A stretch of 64,000 nucleotides of DNA from Vigna angularis (lineage: Eukaryota > Streptophyta > Magnoliopsida > Fabales > Fabaceae). Location: the NCBI RefSeq assembly GCF_016808095.1, contig NC_068971.1, positions 48,234,131 through 48,298,130 on the forward strand, given 5' to 3'. Of this stretch, positions 1 to 10,869 are shown piece by piece; within the stretch, counting starts at the first letter, position 1, and the number at the start of each line of letters is the position of its first letter. The translations under genes were made by a program, and so were the position numbers. The notes below the pieces were generated by a model that had not been told where the DNA came from, made no database searches, and was given only the letters and a program-made list of their open reading frames with translations.

Positions 1-575
1 GATTTATACGTTTGAAATAATTGTATGATAGGGTTCATTTTATTAAAAAAATATGGACAATTTAAATACAGTTCCATGATAAAAATAATAAAATTTTATT
101 TATTACAACTAATATATAATGATTTTATCAAAATAAATTATTTATTCAAAATGTTTAAAAATTAACATATTTTATATATCAAATCATTCTAAAGAATATT
201 CAATAATAATTCACATTATAATATATGTATTTTTTATCCTAATTATTTTTATTAATATTGTTATTGTTATTGTTATAATTTAAATATAATTAATAAAAAA
301 TTTATGTACTTTAAAATTTATTATTATAATTAAATATTAAATAGTGATATAATAAATTCACGGCTACAATTATAGCACAAAAATATATAATGACTGTGAA
401 ATAGAATCGATGGAAGAGGAACTGAAATTACTACTGTATCCTTATTTGATGTGATACCTTTATCCATTTAAATTTCTTTCATAGCCATCACCATTAAATG
501 CTCTGGAACTTGCCTCCATTAAATTGTGCTCCCAAATCTGATGCTTCCCAGCCATGGCCATATATATATATATAT

Positions 576-650
<75 letters not shown>

Positions 651-1679
651 TTTTCTTTTTCAAATTGATGAAAGCAGACATCCCAAGGGGAATTCAGAAG
701 CTGAAAAAGAGGAAAATGGAGGAGTCTAAATTAAATCATTTTTTATTTTACAATAAAAAGAGGACAAATATAACGCAAAACATAATTGACAGAATACAAT
801 AGCGACCAATATGTACTACGTGTAACCCATGCAACAATAAAAACAAAAACAAAACCCACTTCATAAAATCACAAACTTTATTTAGGGTATATTTATTTGA
901 AGTGAAAAAAATAAAAATATTCAATCGGTAATTAAAAATATAAAAAAAAAAATAGATATGTGCACCAGTTAACTCACCAAAGAAAAACAAAAAAACAAAA
1001 AAGTTAATACTTATACCTCTCGAATATTCTCTCATCGTCTTCAAGAATTTTGGTGTCCAATTTTTAAAGTTAAACTCAACTTGTTAAGCATCTATCTTTT
1101 TCCACCACGAAAGATGCGTTCTTTTACGACAAAAAATACTTAATAAATGTAAATAAGTTATGTTGCTTAATTTTGAATTTTTTTCATTAAAATATTCAAA
1201 ATATTCTATTTTGTAAAATTAAGAAAGAAAAATTAGATTTGCTAATGTGTTTGTGTTTTGTAGTTTTATGAATTTTGGAGACTCGCCCTATTTAGAGGAT
1301 CAAAACAAAAAGAAAGAGATATTCTCTTTTACATCCTATCTTTACCTTCGGAAAACCTACAAGCGAATGGCATCAGTGGAATTTGCCAATAACATTCAAT
1401 ATACCAGAGATACAATAATTAGCATACACCATCTGTGCTGCTAGGCATCGCAATTGCAAAGATACAAATTTAGCATAATTCAACTCTTTTCATAATTACT
1501 TCCGCGTATATTATTAAGAGTAGATGTATTTAAATTCTAACATACACGATTATACCAATTCTGCAAGTTTTATATTCTTATAAAGACTTATGGGATTGAA
1601 ATTTTGAAAGTGACATCACTGTAGATTCGAAAGAGATAACTAATCTAAGCAATTAAATATATAAATAAAAATAATAGTC
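1..1679. other. AT-rich intergenic DNA
   Basis: No coding exon is recognisable here on either strand. Short open frames exist but are low-complexity, and those around 460-800 are produced by the TA/T microsatellite. No tRNA, recognisable transposon terminus or promoter could be supported. Confidence 0.6.
560..654. repeat. (TA)n microsatellite followed by a T tract
   Basis: About 70 bp of almost pure TA dinucleotide, with one TACATACA interruption, runs directly into about 22 consecutive T. It is likely to be length-polymorphic. Confidence 0.95.
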
Positions 1680-2340
1680 TTATTTCGGTTGGTAGAGTTG
1701 AGAACTATATCTTCATATTTTAAATCATATCTCTTTTCACCAAAGATCTTATGAAGTCTTCTTTTGTAAAGTCTGAATCTGAGTGGGTACTTTCACGCTC
1801 AAGTCAGTTTCCAGTTATATCGATCGGTTATCACAGTTAAGTTCTAAATGTTCAAGAAATGCAATTACTTACCTATCACAATCTGTATTTATAGGTTCTT
1901 AAATGGGCTTTTGTTTAGGACTGACCAATTACGACCCAATATCTTATAAGCATGTTTTACCATACTAATTATCTTGATGTATTTCTAAAAAATCAAGATA
2001 CTGATCGGTTACTAATGTTGCTAATGACTGATCGATCTACGTTATTTTGAAAGTTTTAGGAGGGTTGACTGATCGCTCGCTTTGGGATTGCATTGACCGA
2101 TCAGTGCGTACAGTACAAGTCTTAAAGCGCAAAAGGTTCTTAATTGCAAGCTTGAGAATGGTGAACGTGACGCAAGATTACTACAAAAACATTGTATTTC
2201 AAATAAACTAGGAGAACACAAGTAAAATAAAAGTAAATAACTGAAACTTCTGAGTCTTATCCAGTGCTATCTTTCTTAGTCTACCTCATCACTCTTTTCT
2301 ATCTTCAAGTACTGACACGATTACCATTGGATGACACATA
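1680..2340. mobile_element. degenerate LTR-like remnant
   Basis: This stretch resembles the better-preserved solo LTR at 5129-6223 in layout. Both have GGGTAC shortly before an identical 14-mer, ACGCTCAAGTCAGT (1795-1808 here, 5520-5533 there). This is followed by an ACCT-TATTTATA-type stretch and an ATGGGCTTTT motif. The Tyr/Gly-codon-like GGGCGGACGT repeats of the other element are absent; here a GACTGATCG-type motif recurs instead. No clean TG...CA ends or target duplication were found, so the boundaries are approximate. Confidence 0.35.
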
Positions 2341-2745
2341 ATATTCCATTTTCGTGTCATTCGTCCCGATTTGAATCGGCTCAACATTTAGTCCGAGCTG
2401 AATCAGTTCAATCTTTGGATTAGGTTAAATCGACTTGATTTTTGTCTCAGACCGATCTATCTTGTCCTTTGATTCAGGCCGAAATAGTTTTATCCTTCAA
2501 CTTGAGTCAACTCATATTTACTTTCAGATGAACCAACTTGTCTCAAACATAATGATCCAGCTGACCCAACAAAACTTATGCTTAAGCTAACCTGACATTA
2601 CCTTCAGTTATGTCTGACTCATCTTTAAGTTCATGCTTATCTGATTCATCCTTTAGTCAAAATCGAGTCGACTCAACCAAATCTTTTATTTAAATCAATT
2701 CAACTAAACATTCAATTTGAATCAATTCGGCTTGACTTTCGTAAG
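2340..2745. repeat. degenerate GACTCAAC-type minisatellite
   Basis: Variants of a roughly 20-bp unit built on AATCGACTCAAC / GACTCAACT recur many times over 400 bp, for example near 2385, 2428, 2505, 2650 and 2725. Spacing and sequence are poorly conserved. It lies directly beside the LTR-like remnant and may be the internal or terminal repeat of the same dead retroelement. Confidence 0.4.
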
Positions 2746-3056
2746 TGTAACGAGGAAAATAAAAATTAGTGAAATTTCAAATTTCTTATATACTTTTTCA
2801 GGTATTTGAAATTCTTCTATTTTATTAATTTAAAATACCTTCCAAATTTCTTAAATTTTAATTTCTTTCAAATTATTTTTAAAATTATTTTAGTGTAAAA
2901 AATTTTAAAAATTTCAAATAAATGAATTATCTTTCTAAATTAATCCATCTAAATACAATAAGAGAGTGCGCATGTAGATAAACATGTCATATTTTTATTA
3001 TTGGTAGACGATAGACAGTATCATTTTAATGGGTTATTTGGTTGTATGGCTTATGA

Positions 3057-4837
3057 CTATTGAATTTTTGACATTCTTAAAGATTGTTGGGAGATGATAT
3101 TGGTAGTGGAAGGATTGTGTTGAAAGACGATTTCATAACCATCAGCCATGTTTTCCATTCCTTCAACAAATAGTTGCCAAAAAGCTGCACCAGCACATGG
3201 TCCCTTGTGGCTAGCGCTGAAATATGTCCAATTGTATAGTTTTGCATACAATCGGTCCCTTTGGGCAACAGTGTATCCTCTAATTCTTGAATTTAACCCA
3301 AACTCCGCAAGAAGAATGGGTTTTCGTAGAACATTTTGTGCATCTTGAATATGCATGCTGACCCATCTTTCTATGAAGACATCTTGACGTGATTGGTTAA
3401 ACCTCGACATCCTGCAGAAATAAACCAACCATCAGTTCACACATATATTATAAAGTTTGGATACTTATTATGCAGTAAAAAATGAAAATATTTGAAATGG
3501 AATATTACCATTGAGGGTAGAGATGAATGGTGGCATAATCGATTTCAGGAACTAGGTTGTTAGAAATGAAATCACTTCCTCCTTCGTATCCAGGATTGAA
3601 CTGTTTTCTTTGTGGTATTGAATTACCATAAAACCCTTCAAGCCCTACTTGCAGTAAGTGATTGTTGTCAATGGACTTCAAATAAGCAGCCATCTCCTTC
3701 ACCCAATCCTGGAAGTTAATAAATATTTTTGTTCTGAGGTGTTATATAATAAATTATAGATCTCTTCTTAAAGAATATAAAATCAAACAAATAACAAATT
3801 TTATATAATAGACTTTAGTTTATAACTTTACTATACATTAAATGATATATTTTAAACCCAACTCAATTTTACAAAATCGTTTTATGAAGTAAAATTTGTA
3901 ATCTCTTATATATTAGGATTTCAACCAGCAAAATAAATTACCTGAACTTGTTTTCCCGATAAGTCTAAAGAACGAGGTTCATTCATGAGCTCCCAAGAAA
4001 AAATGGTGGGGTCATCCTTGTATAATAATCCAGTCACTGTATTTTTTCTTGTCAGCACTGTCTGAATTAGATACAGTCATTAATTAGAATGTTTTTATAG
4101 TGCAAAGGTATTTTATTTTACATTATCGTTTAATGAAAACTGATAATAGTTGAGAATGCATGTGCATATTTATGGTTGTTATACCTTGACATGATTTTTG
4201 TAGAATTGCTTAGTGAGGGGATTAGAGAAGAAGTCATCCTCAGTTCTTACGCTCTGACCACGTTGTTTTGCCCATTGAACATACTGATTCTTTCCACCAC
4301 CAGCTTTCCAATTATCTACCAGGCTTAGAATCAATCGTATGCCATATTTTCCTGCTTCTGATATCACAGCATCCAATGCCTGCAAACCATGCAAGGTGAC
4401 ATCTTTAAAAATAAAAAAACTGCAAAGTATGTGTGAATGAAGAGCTCAAAGATATATAGTTAAGGGGAGTAACGATACAGTACCCTGAAAACATTCTCGT
4501 CGTAAATACCAGGTGAAGTTTGAAGGGCTTTGTAACCTCCATCATTGAATGCCCATGTTCTTGCTAAGTTTAAACCATGTTTGGAAGCTTCTTGAAAAAC
4601 TGTAGTGACCTTAGAACTTGTAGATGGGTCGGCTGCAAAAATCATTAGCCAATATGCATTGAATCCGTTGAAGTAGTGTGGCTTCCCATTTAGGAAAAAA
4701 CGGGTGCCATTTCGTTTGATGAAATCGTTAGGTCTTTGGGCAACTATTCTTTCTTCAGCAATATCAATGCAATTCACGTATAGACTGATGCACAAGATCA
4801 TCATAAAACTCATCAAGACCAAGTTTTGAAACCCCAT
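3057..4837 (-). CDS. endo-1,4-beta-mannanase (GH5), copy 1
   Basis: Predicted secreted mannan endo-1,4-beta-mannosidase that cleaves internal beta-1,4 bonds of cell-wall mannans. The five exons are 4837-4484, 4379-4185, 4061-3942, 3708-3509 and 3411-3057. All introns are GT-AG and the total is 1,224 nt (407 aa), normal for plant MAN proteins. I chose the second in-frame ATG (4837) because it starts directly before a hydrophobic signal peptide ([19 protein letters not shown]). An ATG at 4864 would add nine residues. The acid/base glutamate is in ELMNEPR (exon 3) and the nucleophile in LLAEFG (exon 5). [12 protein letters not shown] and GAAFWQL are further family motifs. A TATATA box lies about 150 bp upstream, and a solo LTR begins 292 bp upstream of the start codon. 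No break was seen. Which MAN paralogue this corresponds to is not resolved. Confidence 0.9.
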
Positions 4838-4986
4838 GATTTCTTCCCAAACCCCAAAACCCAAAAGCTAAACTTGCACAACCAAATCAAAATTAAAGAT
4901 AGAGAAAATGAAGCATTGGTTTTAGAAGATTATGGATTTTGATAAAACAAGAACGTTAGGATGGAGTTTAAATAGATGTGGAAACC

Positions 4987-4992
4987 TATATA
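4987..4992 (-). promoter_or_regulatory. TATA box of mannanase copy 1
   Basis: TATATA in the context CCTATATAGG, about 150 bp upstream of the start codon. The same box occurs at the same distance in copies 2 and 3. Confidence 0.6.
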
Positions 4993-5302
4993 GGACAAAA
5001 GTTACTTATATCATTTCTGTGCTCCTTACATTATTTCTGTGGCCCCTGCATCATATTACTTTTAATAAACACGTACAAATAGTCACAAAATTCAAAGGAA
5101 GTTATACTTTTATAACTTTTATTCTTACTGTTTCGACTGAGTCGGTGAGGACCCTGTTAAAACATACAAACTTACTGTCGAAGACGGACGGGCAGACGAC
5201 GAAGATGCATGGACCGGGCGGACACTGCTGAATCCCACGAACCGAAGCAAGCTGCACTGGCGGGCGGCACAAAGATGGACGGTCGCTGCTCCACGCTCCA
5301 AA

Positions 5303-5486
5303 CCGGGCGGACGTCCTCCTACTCCAGACGCTCGCTCTGTGCTCCAAGCCGGGCGGACGTCCTCCTACTCCAGACGCTCGCTCTCTGCTCCAAGCCGGGC
5401 GGACGTCCTCCTACTCCAGACGCTCGCTCTCTGCTCCAAGCCGGGCGGACGTCCTCCTACTCCAGACGCTCGCTCTCTGCTCCAAG
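5303..5486. repeat. 46-bp tandem repeat, four copies
   Basis: The unit starts CCGGGCGGACGTCCTCCTAC and repeats at 5303, 5349, 5395 and 5441 with almost no variation. A fifth, broken copy starts at 5487. It lies within the solo LTR and is GC-rich. Confidence 0.95.
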
Positions 5487-5897
5487 CCGGGGGGTCGGGT
5501 ACCTGCTAAAGGCACTCCGACGCTCAAGTCAGTAATATGACAAAGCGTTCTATAATGCATGCATGTGTTGCGTTCTAAGCAATCTGTCTAGAAATCATAC
5601 CTGAGACCTTTATTTATACTGATTGTAATGGGCTTTTACCTTTTGGGAGCCTGGAAACGGCCCAATAATACCTTAATCTTCATTAAGGACTTTAATGTGT
5701 CATTAGCATTTAACCGTGTAATCAACAAAGTGAGGGTCGGTTGGGCGGGCGTCCGGTTCATGAATGATGGGAAACCCGTCCCTGATTCTTGGGCGGACGT
5801 GCCACCTTGGGCGGACGTGCCAACCTTTGGCGGACGTCCGCTTCCTAAATGATTGGCCGCTCGGTGGACGTTCGGTCCAGATTCTTGTGCGGACGCT

Positions 5898-6099
5898 CCA
5901 CCTTGAGCGGACGTCCAATCTCGGGCGGACGTTCTACTTTGGGTAGGCGTCCGGTTCTGAATGTCTGCACGCTCGGTCCAGATTATTGGGCGGACGTTCC
6001 ACCTTGAGCGGACGTCCAATCTCGGGCAGACGTTCTACTTTGGGTAGGCGTCCGGTTCTGAATGTCTGCACGCTCGGTCCAGATTATTGGGCGGACGTG
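5898..6099. repeat. 101-bp tandem duplication inside the solo LTR
   Basis: A block starting CCACCTTGAGCGGACGTCC repeats once at a period of 101 bp (5898 and 5999). Shorter GCGGACGT variants surround it from about 5795 to 6215. Confidence 0.85.
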
Positions 6100-6357
6100 G
6101 CAACCTTGGGCGGACGTCCGCTTCCTAAATGATTGGCCGCTCGTTGGACACTTGGTCCAGATTCTGGAGCGGACGTTCCACCTTGGACAGACGTCCAATA
6201 AGTTGGGAGGACGTATCAGTACACTTACTTATTTTAAGTTTGAAATAATTTTACTTTAAGACATTTTAATAAAAACTGTTTATTGTACTTTTTTAACAAT
6301 TTTGTTTTGCGGTCCACACAATATTAAATCATTTTTAAGAAATACATACTCTATTTA

Positions 6358-6358
<1 letters not shown>

Positions 6359-6407
<49 letters not shown>
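6359..6407. repeat. (TA)n microsatellite
   Basis: About 48 bp of pure TA dinucleotide. It lies in the block that aligns to the upstream region of mannanase copy 3. Confidence 0.95.
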
Positions 6408-6409
<2 letters not shown>

Positions 6410-7084
6410 GAGGTGGCAAAAGAAGTGTAAAATGTGTTGGCCCATTGAAAATTTTAATTTATAAAAAGCAAGTCAATGGACTAACGGTATTAATTTTTTT
6501 GTCAACTTTTTTTATTAATTTTAGAAAAAAAAATATAATATTTATAGTGATTAATTTAAACATCAATTTATAAACTTAAAATTATTGATATTTATAATAG
6601 TTTCTATTATAAATAAAAAGTATAATTGATTTGTGAGCTAGATTCTAAATTAATCTCTAACATCACTTATTAAGAATTTGGCTACTAACAATTAGTATAT
6701 AAAATAAATTGTAAAAGTAAATTATCTCTAAGTGAGTTAAATTACTTACCCACTAATCTATGTTGGATCCAATTGGGTTATAAAATATGACTCACCAAAA
6801 ATTGAGTTGGTTGACCTAATATTTTTTTTTGTCAACCTATGTTATGGTGAACTAACTCGTATAAACTGGGTTGGTTTATTGTTTCATCTTATATCGGGTG
6901 TTATTGGATTATTTATCAATGTTTAGTTTCATGCATGATATATACATACCTCAGTGTGGAACACACAAAATATATATACATTGGTGTGAGAGGATGTAAC
7001 ACTTTGTAAGATTAAGTTAAATTTAAAGTCTACTTTTTAACACTACTAAAAATAATTAAATTAACAAATATTTGACCATATACA
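6408..7084. other. intergenic DNA; outer part of the duplicated mannanase block
   Basis: Up to about 6530 the sequence still aligns weakly with the region upstream of copy 3 (24780-24990). After that it is AT-rich without a recognisable gene. A stretch near 6900-7040 (AACACACAAAATATA... GTAAGATTAAGTTAAATTT) looks like a decayed legume repeat but could not be bounded. Confidence 0.5.
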
Positions 7085-7093
7085 ATTTATTAA

Positions 7094-8066
7094 GGTTTAA
7101 TACATCATTTGGTCCCTACTTTTAGGGTTTTGGTTCAAAGTAATCCTACCTTTTAAAAAAGTTCAGTAAGACCCCATATTTCGTTAAAAAATGTTCAATC
7201 TGGTCCTTTCCGCTCACGCCGTTAAAAACATAACGGTGCAAATGCCAGCGTGACATCTCATAAGCACGTGGCACATGTTAATAGGTGGACTTAAATGATT
7301 TTTTAATTTAAAAAAAATTCAATGTCACATCATCATCACCATCTCCAAACAAACCCTAATTTCTCTCCAAGAAACCTTAGTCGCCGCACCATCCAGCGCC
7401 GTCACCGCCATCCTCGTCGGCAGCCGTCCTCTCCAATGCATCACACGCCACCACCAAAGCTATGCGACGAGAACGTGAGAAACCCTAGGTCTCCACGATT
7501 TTCTTGCAGGTCTGAATGTGGTTGCAAGTGGATGCAAACAGCGGCGCGATTAGTGGTGGAGAAGATTGGCGATTCGCAATCTACAGCAGCTGGTAATTTG
7601 GCTGGTGGTTAGTGGTGGAGATTGGACGACAGTGTTGTTGGCGCGACGACGATTTGGCTGGTGCGAGGGTGAAAATGATGAAGATTGGTGGGCGTGACAA
7701 AGCAAGGGATCGCGGTGGGTGGTGGCGCGAGAACGAAGGTGAGATGCGAAGTGATGGAGGTGCAACATAAGGGAGTAGACACTTTGGTAGTGGCACGTGA
7801 TGTGTTGGAGATGACGGTTGCCGGCGAGGATGACAGTGACGATGCTGGATGGTTCAGCGGCTAGGATTTCTTAGAGAGAAATTAGGATTTGTCTGGAGAT
7901 GGTGATGATGACGTGGCATTTGCACCGTTATGTTTTTAACGGCGTGAGCGGAAAGAACCGGATTGAACATTTTTTAACGAAATATGGGATCTTACTAAAC
8001 TTTTTTAAGAGGTAGGATTACTTTAAACCAAACCCCTAAAACAGGGACCAAATGATGTATTAAACC
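7094..8066. mobile_element. non-autonomous Mutator-like element with long terminal inverted repeats
   Basis: The ends begin GGTTTAATACATCATTTGG on one side and its inverse on the other. The first 150 bp (7094-7245) are inverted at 7914-8066. After a 75-bp insert in the left arm, the inverted similarity continues inward (about 7322-7440 against about 7795-7912). The flanks carry a perfect 9-bp duplication ATTTATTAA (7085-7093 and 8067-8075), the size typical of Mutator-like elements. The interior (7320-7880) is GC-rich relative to its surroundings and has an open frame of 96 codons on plus. I see no transposase motif, so it must depend on transposase from elsewhere. Confidence 0.85.
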
Positions 8067-8075
8067 ATTTATTAA

Positions 8076-8985
8076 CAAACATGCAACGTTAAGATATAAA
8101 AGTAAAGATAACTTAATTTTATGTTTGAATTTAGAATTATAAATAAGTATGTTCATTTATAACCTTTAATTATTTTTGTCTATTAGCAATAAAGAATCAA
8201 TATAATTTAGCGTTTAATTATTAATTGTAGTTATGAAATTAATGTAAAAATACAACAGAAATTAATTGTTAAACTGACATACAGTAATTTTAATTGTTAA
8301 CCAAATTTAACGTCAAGAGTGCACATATTACCTATGTTTGGTCCACAACAAATATGTATTTCATTTTCTACATTGATTTATTATTGTAACTACTGAAATA
8401 GAGTTATAAAGTGAACCTTACCTAAAATGTTGGATTGTAATGACTAGGGTGCTAGAGGGTCTCACAAAAGTTGACTCATGGTGGATGTAGAATTTCTTAA
8501 GAAGCTCATGGTTTCATGGAAAGGAATGGTTAAAAACAAAAAAGTTTCTTATGAATATAATAATAATTGTGATATTCATATACCACATTCTAATTGAAAT
8601 AGTGTTATAAGTGTCATACGTACTATATACGTGTGAAAGTATTATTTTTCAAAATCATAACCCTATTTTGTCAAAGGACATGTCACGAGCACAACTTCTT
8701 TTTTTACTCTTTAGAATTTTGATTTTTATGAGTTTATGAATATATTAAAAACACAGATAACTTTTGAAATTTTAATAGATTAATTAAAGTTTTTAATAAA
8801 ATAAAGATCTCTTCATGTGATAAATCATCTTTTTAACTTCTTAAATTAGAACATAAGTTGAAGAGACAGTAGAGATTAATTTATGGCAACCAAAGAATAT
8901 TATAAACCCTAAGAGTACAAATCAAACATGTACAACATATGATAATCATTTATTTGATTTAAGGAACAACTTGTACAACATATGA
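8076..8985. other. intergenic DNA, 3' flank of mannanase copy 2
   Basis: From about 8640 onward the sequence aligns with the 3' flank of copy 3 (about 22265-22656), for example the shared TGTCAAAGGACA and TTATGGCAACCAAA stretches, so it belongs to the duplicated block. Before 8640 it is AT-rich with no gene seen. Confidence 0.6.
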
Positions 8986-10603
8986 TTATCGAATACGAGA
9001 CATTCTTAGAGATTGTTGGACGATGATTTTGGTAGTAGAAGGATTCCGTTGAAAGATGATAACATAACCATCGGCCATGTTATCCATTCCTTCAACAAAT
9101 AATTGCCAAAAAGCTGCACCAGCACATGGTCCCCTCTGGCTAGCGCTGCCGTATACCCATTTGTAAAATTTTGCATACAATCGATCCCTTCTAGCATTGG
9201 TGAATCCTCGAAATGTTGCACTTAACCCAAACTCCGTAATAAGAATGGGCTTTCGTAGAACATTTTGTGCATCTTGAATATGCGTGCTAACCCATCTTTC
9301 AGTGAAGACATCTTGATGTGATTGGTTAAACCGCGCCATCCTGCAGCAGAAACCAACCATCAATTCACACATATATTGTAAAGTTTCCATATTTATCACA
9401 GTGAAAAAATGAAAATATTTATTACCATTCATCAGGGTAGGCATGAATGGAAGCATAATCGATTTCAGGAACTAGGTTGTTAGAAATGAAATCAGTTCCT
9501 GCATGGAGTCCATCAGGATTGATCAGTCCTCTTTCTGGCATTGAATTACCATAAAACCCTTCAAGCCCTACTTGCAGTAAGTGTTTGTTGTCAATGGACT
9601 TCACATAAGCAGCCATCTCACTCACCCAATCCTGTAAGTTAATAAACTTTCTTTTCATACATCATAATCACTTTTTTTCTTTTTACAATGACAACACATA
9701 AAATTACCTGAACTTGTTTCCCGGAAAAGTCTGAAGAACGAGGTTCATTCATGAGCTCCCACGAAAAAATGGTGGGGTCATCCTTGTATAATAATCCAGT
9801 CACTGTATTTTTTCTTGTCAACACTGTCTGCATTAGATAAAGTAATTAATTAGAATATTTTTATAGTGCAGAGGTATTTTATTTTACATTATCGTTTAAT
9901 GAAAAATGATAATAGTTGAGAATGCATGTGCATATTTATGGTTGTTATACCTTGACATGATTTTTGTAGAATTGCTTAGTGAGGGGATTAGAGAAGAAGT
10001 CATCCTCAGTTCTTACGCTCTGACCACGTTGTTTTGCCCATTGAACATACTGATTCTTTCCACCACCAGCTTTCCAATTATCTACCAGGCTTAGAATCAA
10101 TCGTATGCCATATTTTCCTGCTTCTGATATCACAGCATCCAATGCCTGCAAACCATGCAAGGTGACATCTTTAAAAATAAAAAAACTGCAAAGTATGTGT
10201 GAATGAAGAGCTCAAAGATATATAGTTAAGGGGAGTAACGATACAGTACCCTGAAAACATTCTCGTCGTAAATACCAGGTGAAGTTTGAAGGGCTTTGTA
10301 ACCTCCATCATTGAATGCCCATGTTCTTGCTAAGTTTAAACCATGTTTGGAAGCTTCTTGAAAAACTGTAGTGACCTTAGAACTTGTAGATGGGTCGGCT
10401 GCAAAAATCATTAGCCAATATGCATTGAATCCGTTGAAGTAGTGTGGCTTCCCATTTAGGAAAAAACGGGTGCCATTTCGTTTGATGAAATCGTTAGGTC
10501 TTTGGGCAACTATTCTTTCTTCAGCAATATCAATGCAATTCACGTATAGACTGATGCACAAGATCATCATAAAACTCATCAAGACCAAGTTTTGAAACCC
10601 CAT
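8986..10603 (-). CDS. endo-1,4-beta-mannanase (GH5), copy 2, chimeric
   Basis: Same predicted activity and structure as copy 1. The exons are 10603-10250, 10145-9951, 9827-9708, 9631-9426 and 9340-8986, total 1,230 nt (409 aa), all frames open. ELMNEPR (exon 3) and LITEFG (exon 5) hold the two catalytic glutamates. Exons 1 and 2 encode exactly the same residues as copy 1, and the DNA is identical as far as I can read it. Exons 4 and 5 instead match copy 3 ([38 protein letters not shown]). The start at 10603 is chosen as in copy 1, to put the signal peptide first; an alternative ATG lies at 10630. It reads as functional. Confidence 0.9.
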
Positions 10604-10752
10604 GATTTCTTCCCAAACCCCAAAACCCAAAAGCTAAACTTGCACAACCAAATCAAAATTAAAGATAGAGAAAATGAAGCATTGGTTTTAGAAGATTATG
10701 GATTTTGATAAAACAAGAACGTTAGGATGGAGTTTAAATAGATGTGGAAACC

Positions 10753-10758
10753 TATATA
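10753..10758 (-). promoter_or_regulatory. TATA box of mannanase copy 2
   Basis: TATATA in CCTATATAGG, about 150 bp upstream of the start codon. It lies inside the tract shared identically with copy 1. Confidence 0.6.
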
Positions 10759-10869
10759 GGACAAAAGTTACTTATATCATTTCTGTGCTCCTTACATTAT
10801 TTCTGTGGCCCCTGCATCATACTTTTAATAAACACGTACAAATAGTCACAAAATTCAAAGGAGGTTATA

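Larger units (their letters stand above)
5129..6223. mobile_element. solo LTR, 1,095 bp, in the upstream region of mannanase copy 1
   Basis: The element begins TGTTTCGACTGAG and ends ATCAGTACA, giving TG...CA ends. It is flanked by the 5-bp duplication CTTAC (5124-5128 and 6224-6228). Sequence on both sides (to about 5128 and from about 6229) continues the alignment with the upstream region of mannanase copy 3, which lacks the insert, so the insertion site is well defined. No internal region or second LTR exists, so this is a solo LTR left by LTR-LTR recombination. It is much richer in G+C and CpG than its surroundings because of GGGCGGACGT-type repeats. The short open frames inside it follow those repeats and are not genes. 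Family not identified; a Gypsy-type origin is only a guess. Confidence 0.85.

Noticed and set aside
460..802. Open frames through the TA/T microsatellite (poly Ile-Tyr, poly Phe)
   Set aside because: Pure translation of a dinucleotide repeat.
5303..5500. Regular 46-bp direct repeats that superficially look like a CRISPR array
   Set aside because: The repeats are contiguous without unique spacers, lie inside a solo LTR, and the sequence is a plant nuclear chromosome.
5209..6019. Open frames of about 108 and 127 codons inside the solo LTR
   Set aside because: They exist only because the GC-rich tandem repeats lack stop codons. They are overlapping on both strands and show no domain.
7322..7796. 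A His/Arg/Pro-rich open frame on plus and two overlapping ones on minus
   Set aside because: They lie inside the Mutator-like element and have low complexity, no introns or flanking exons; I could not support a captured gene.
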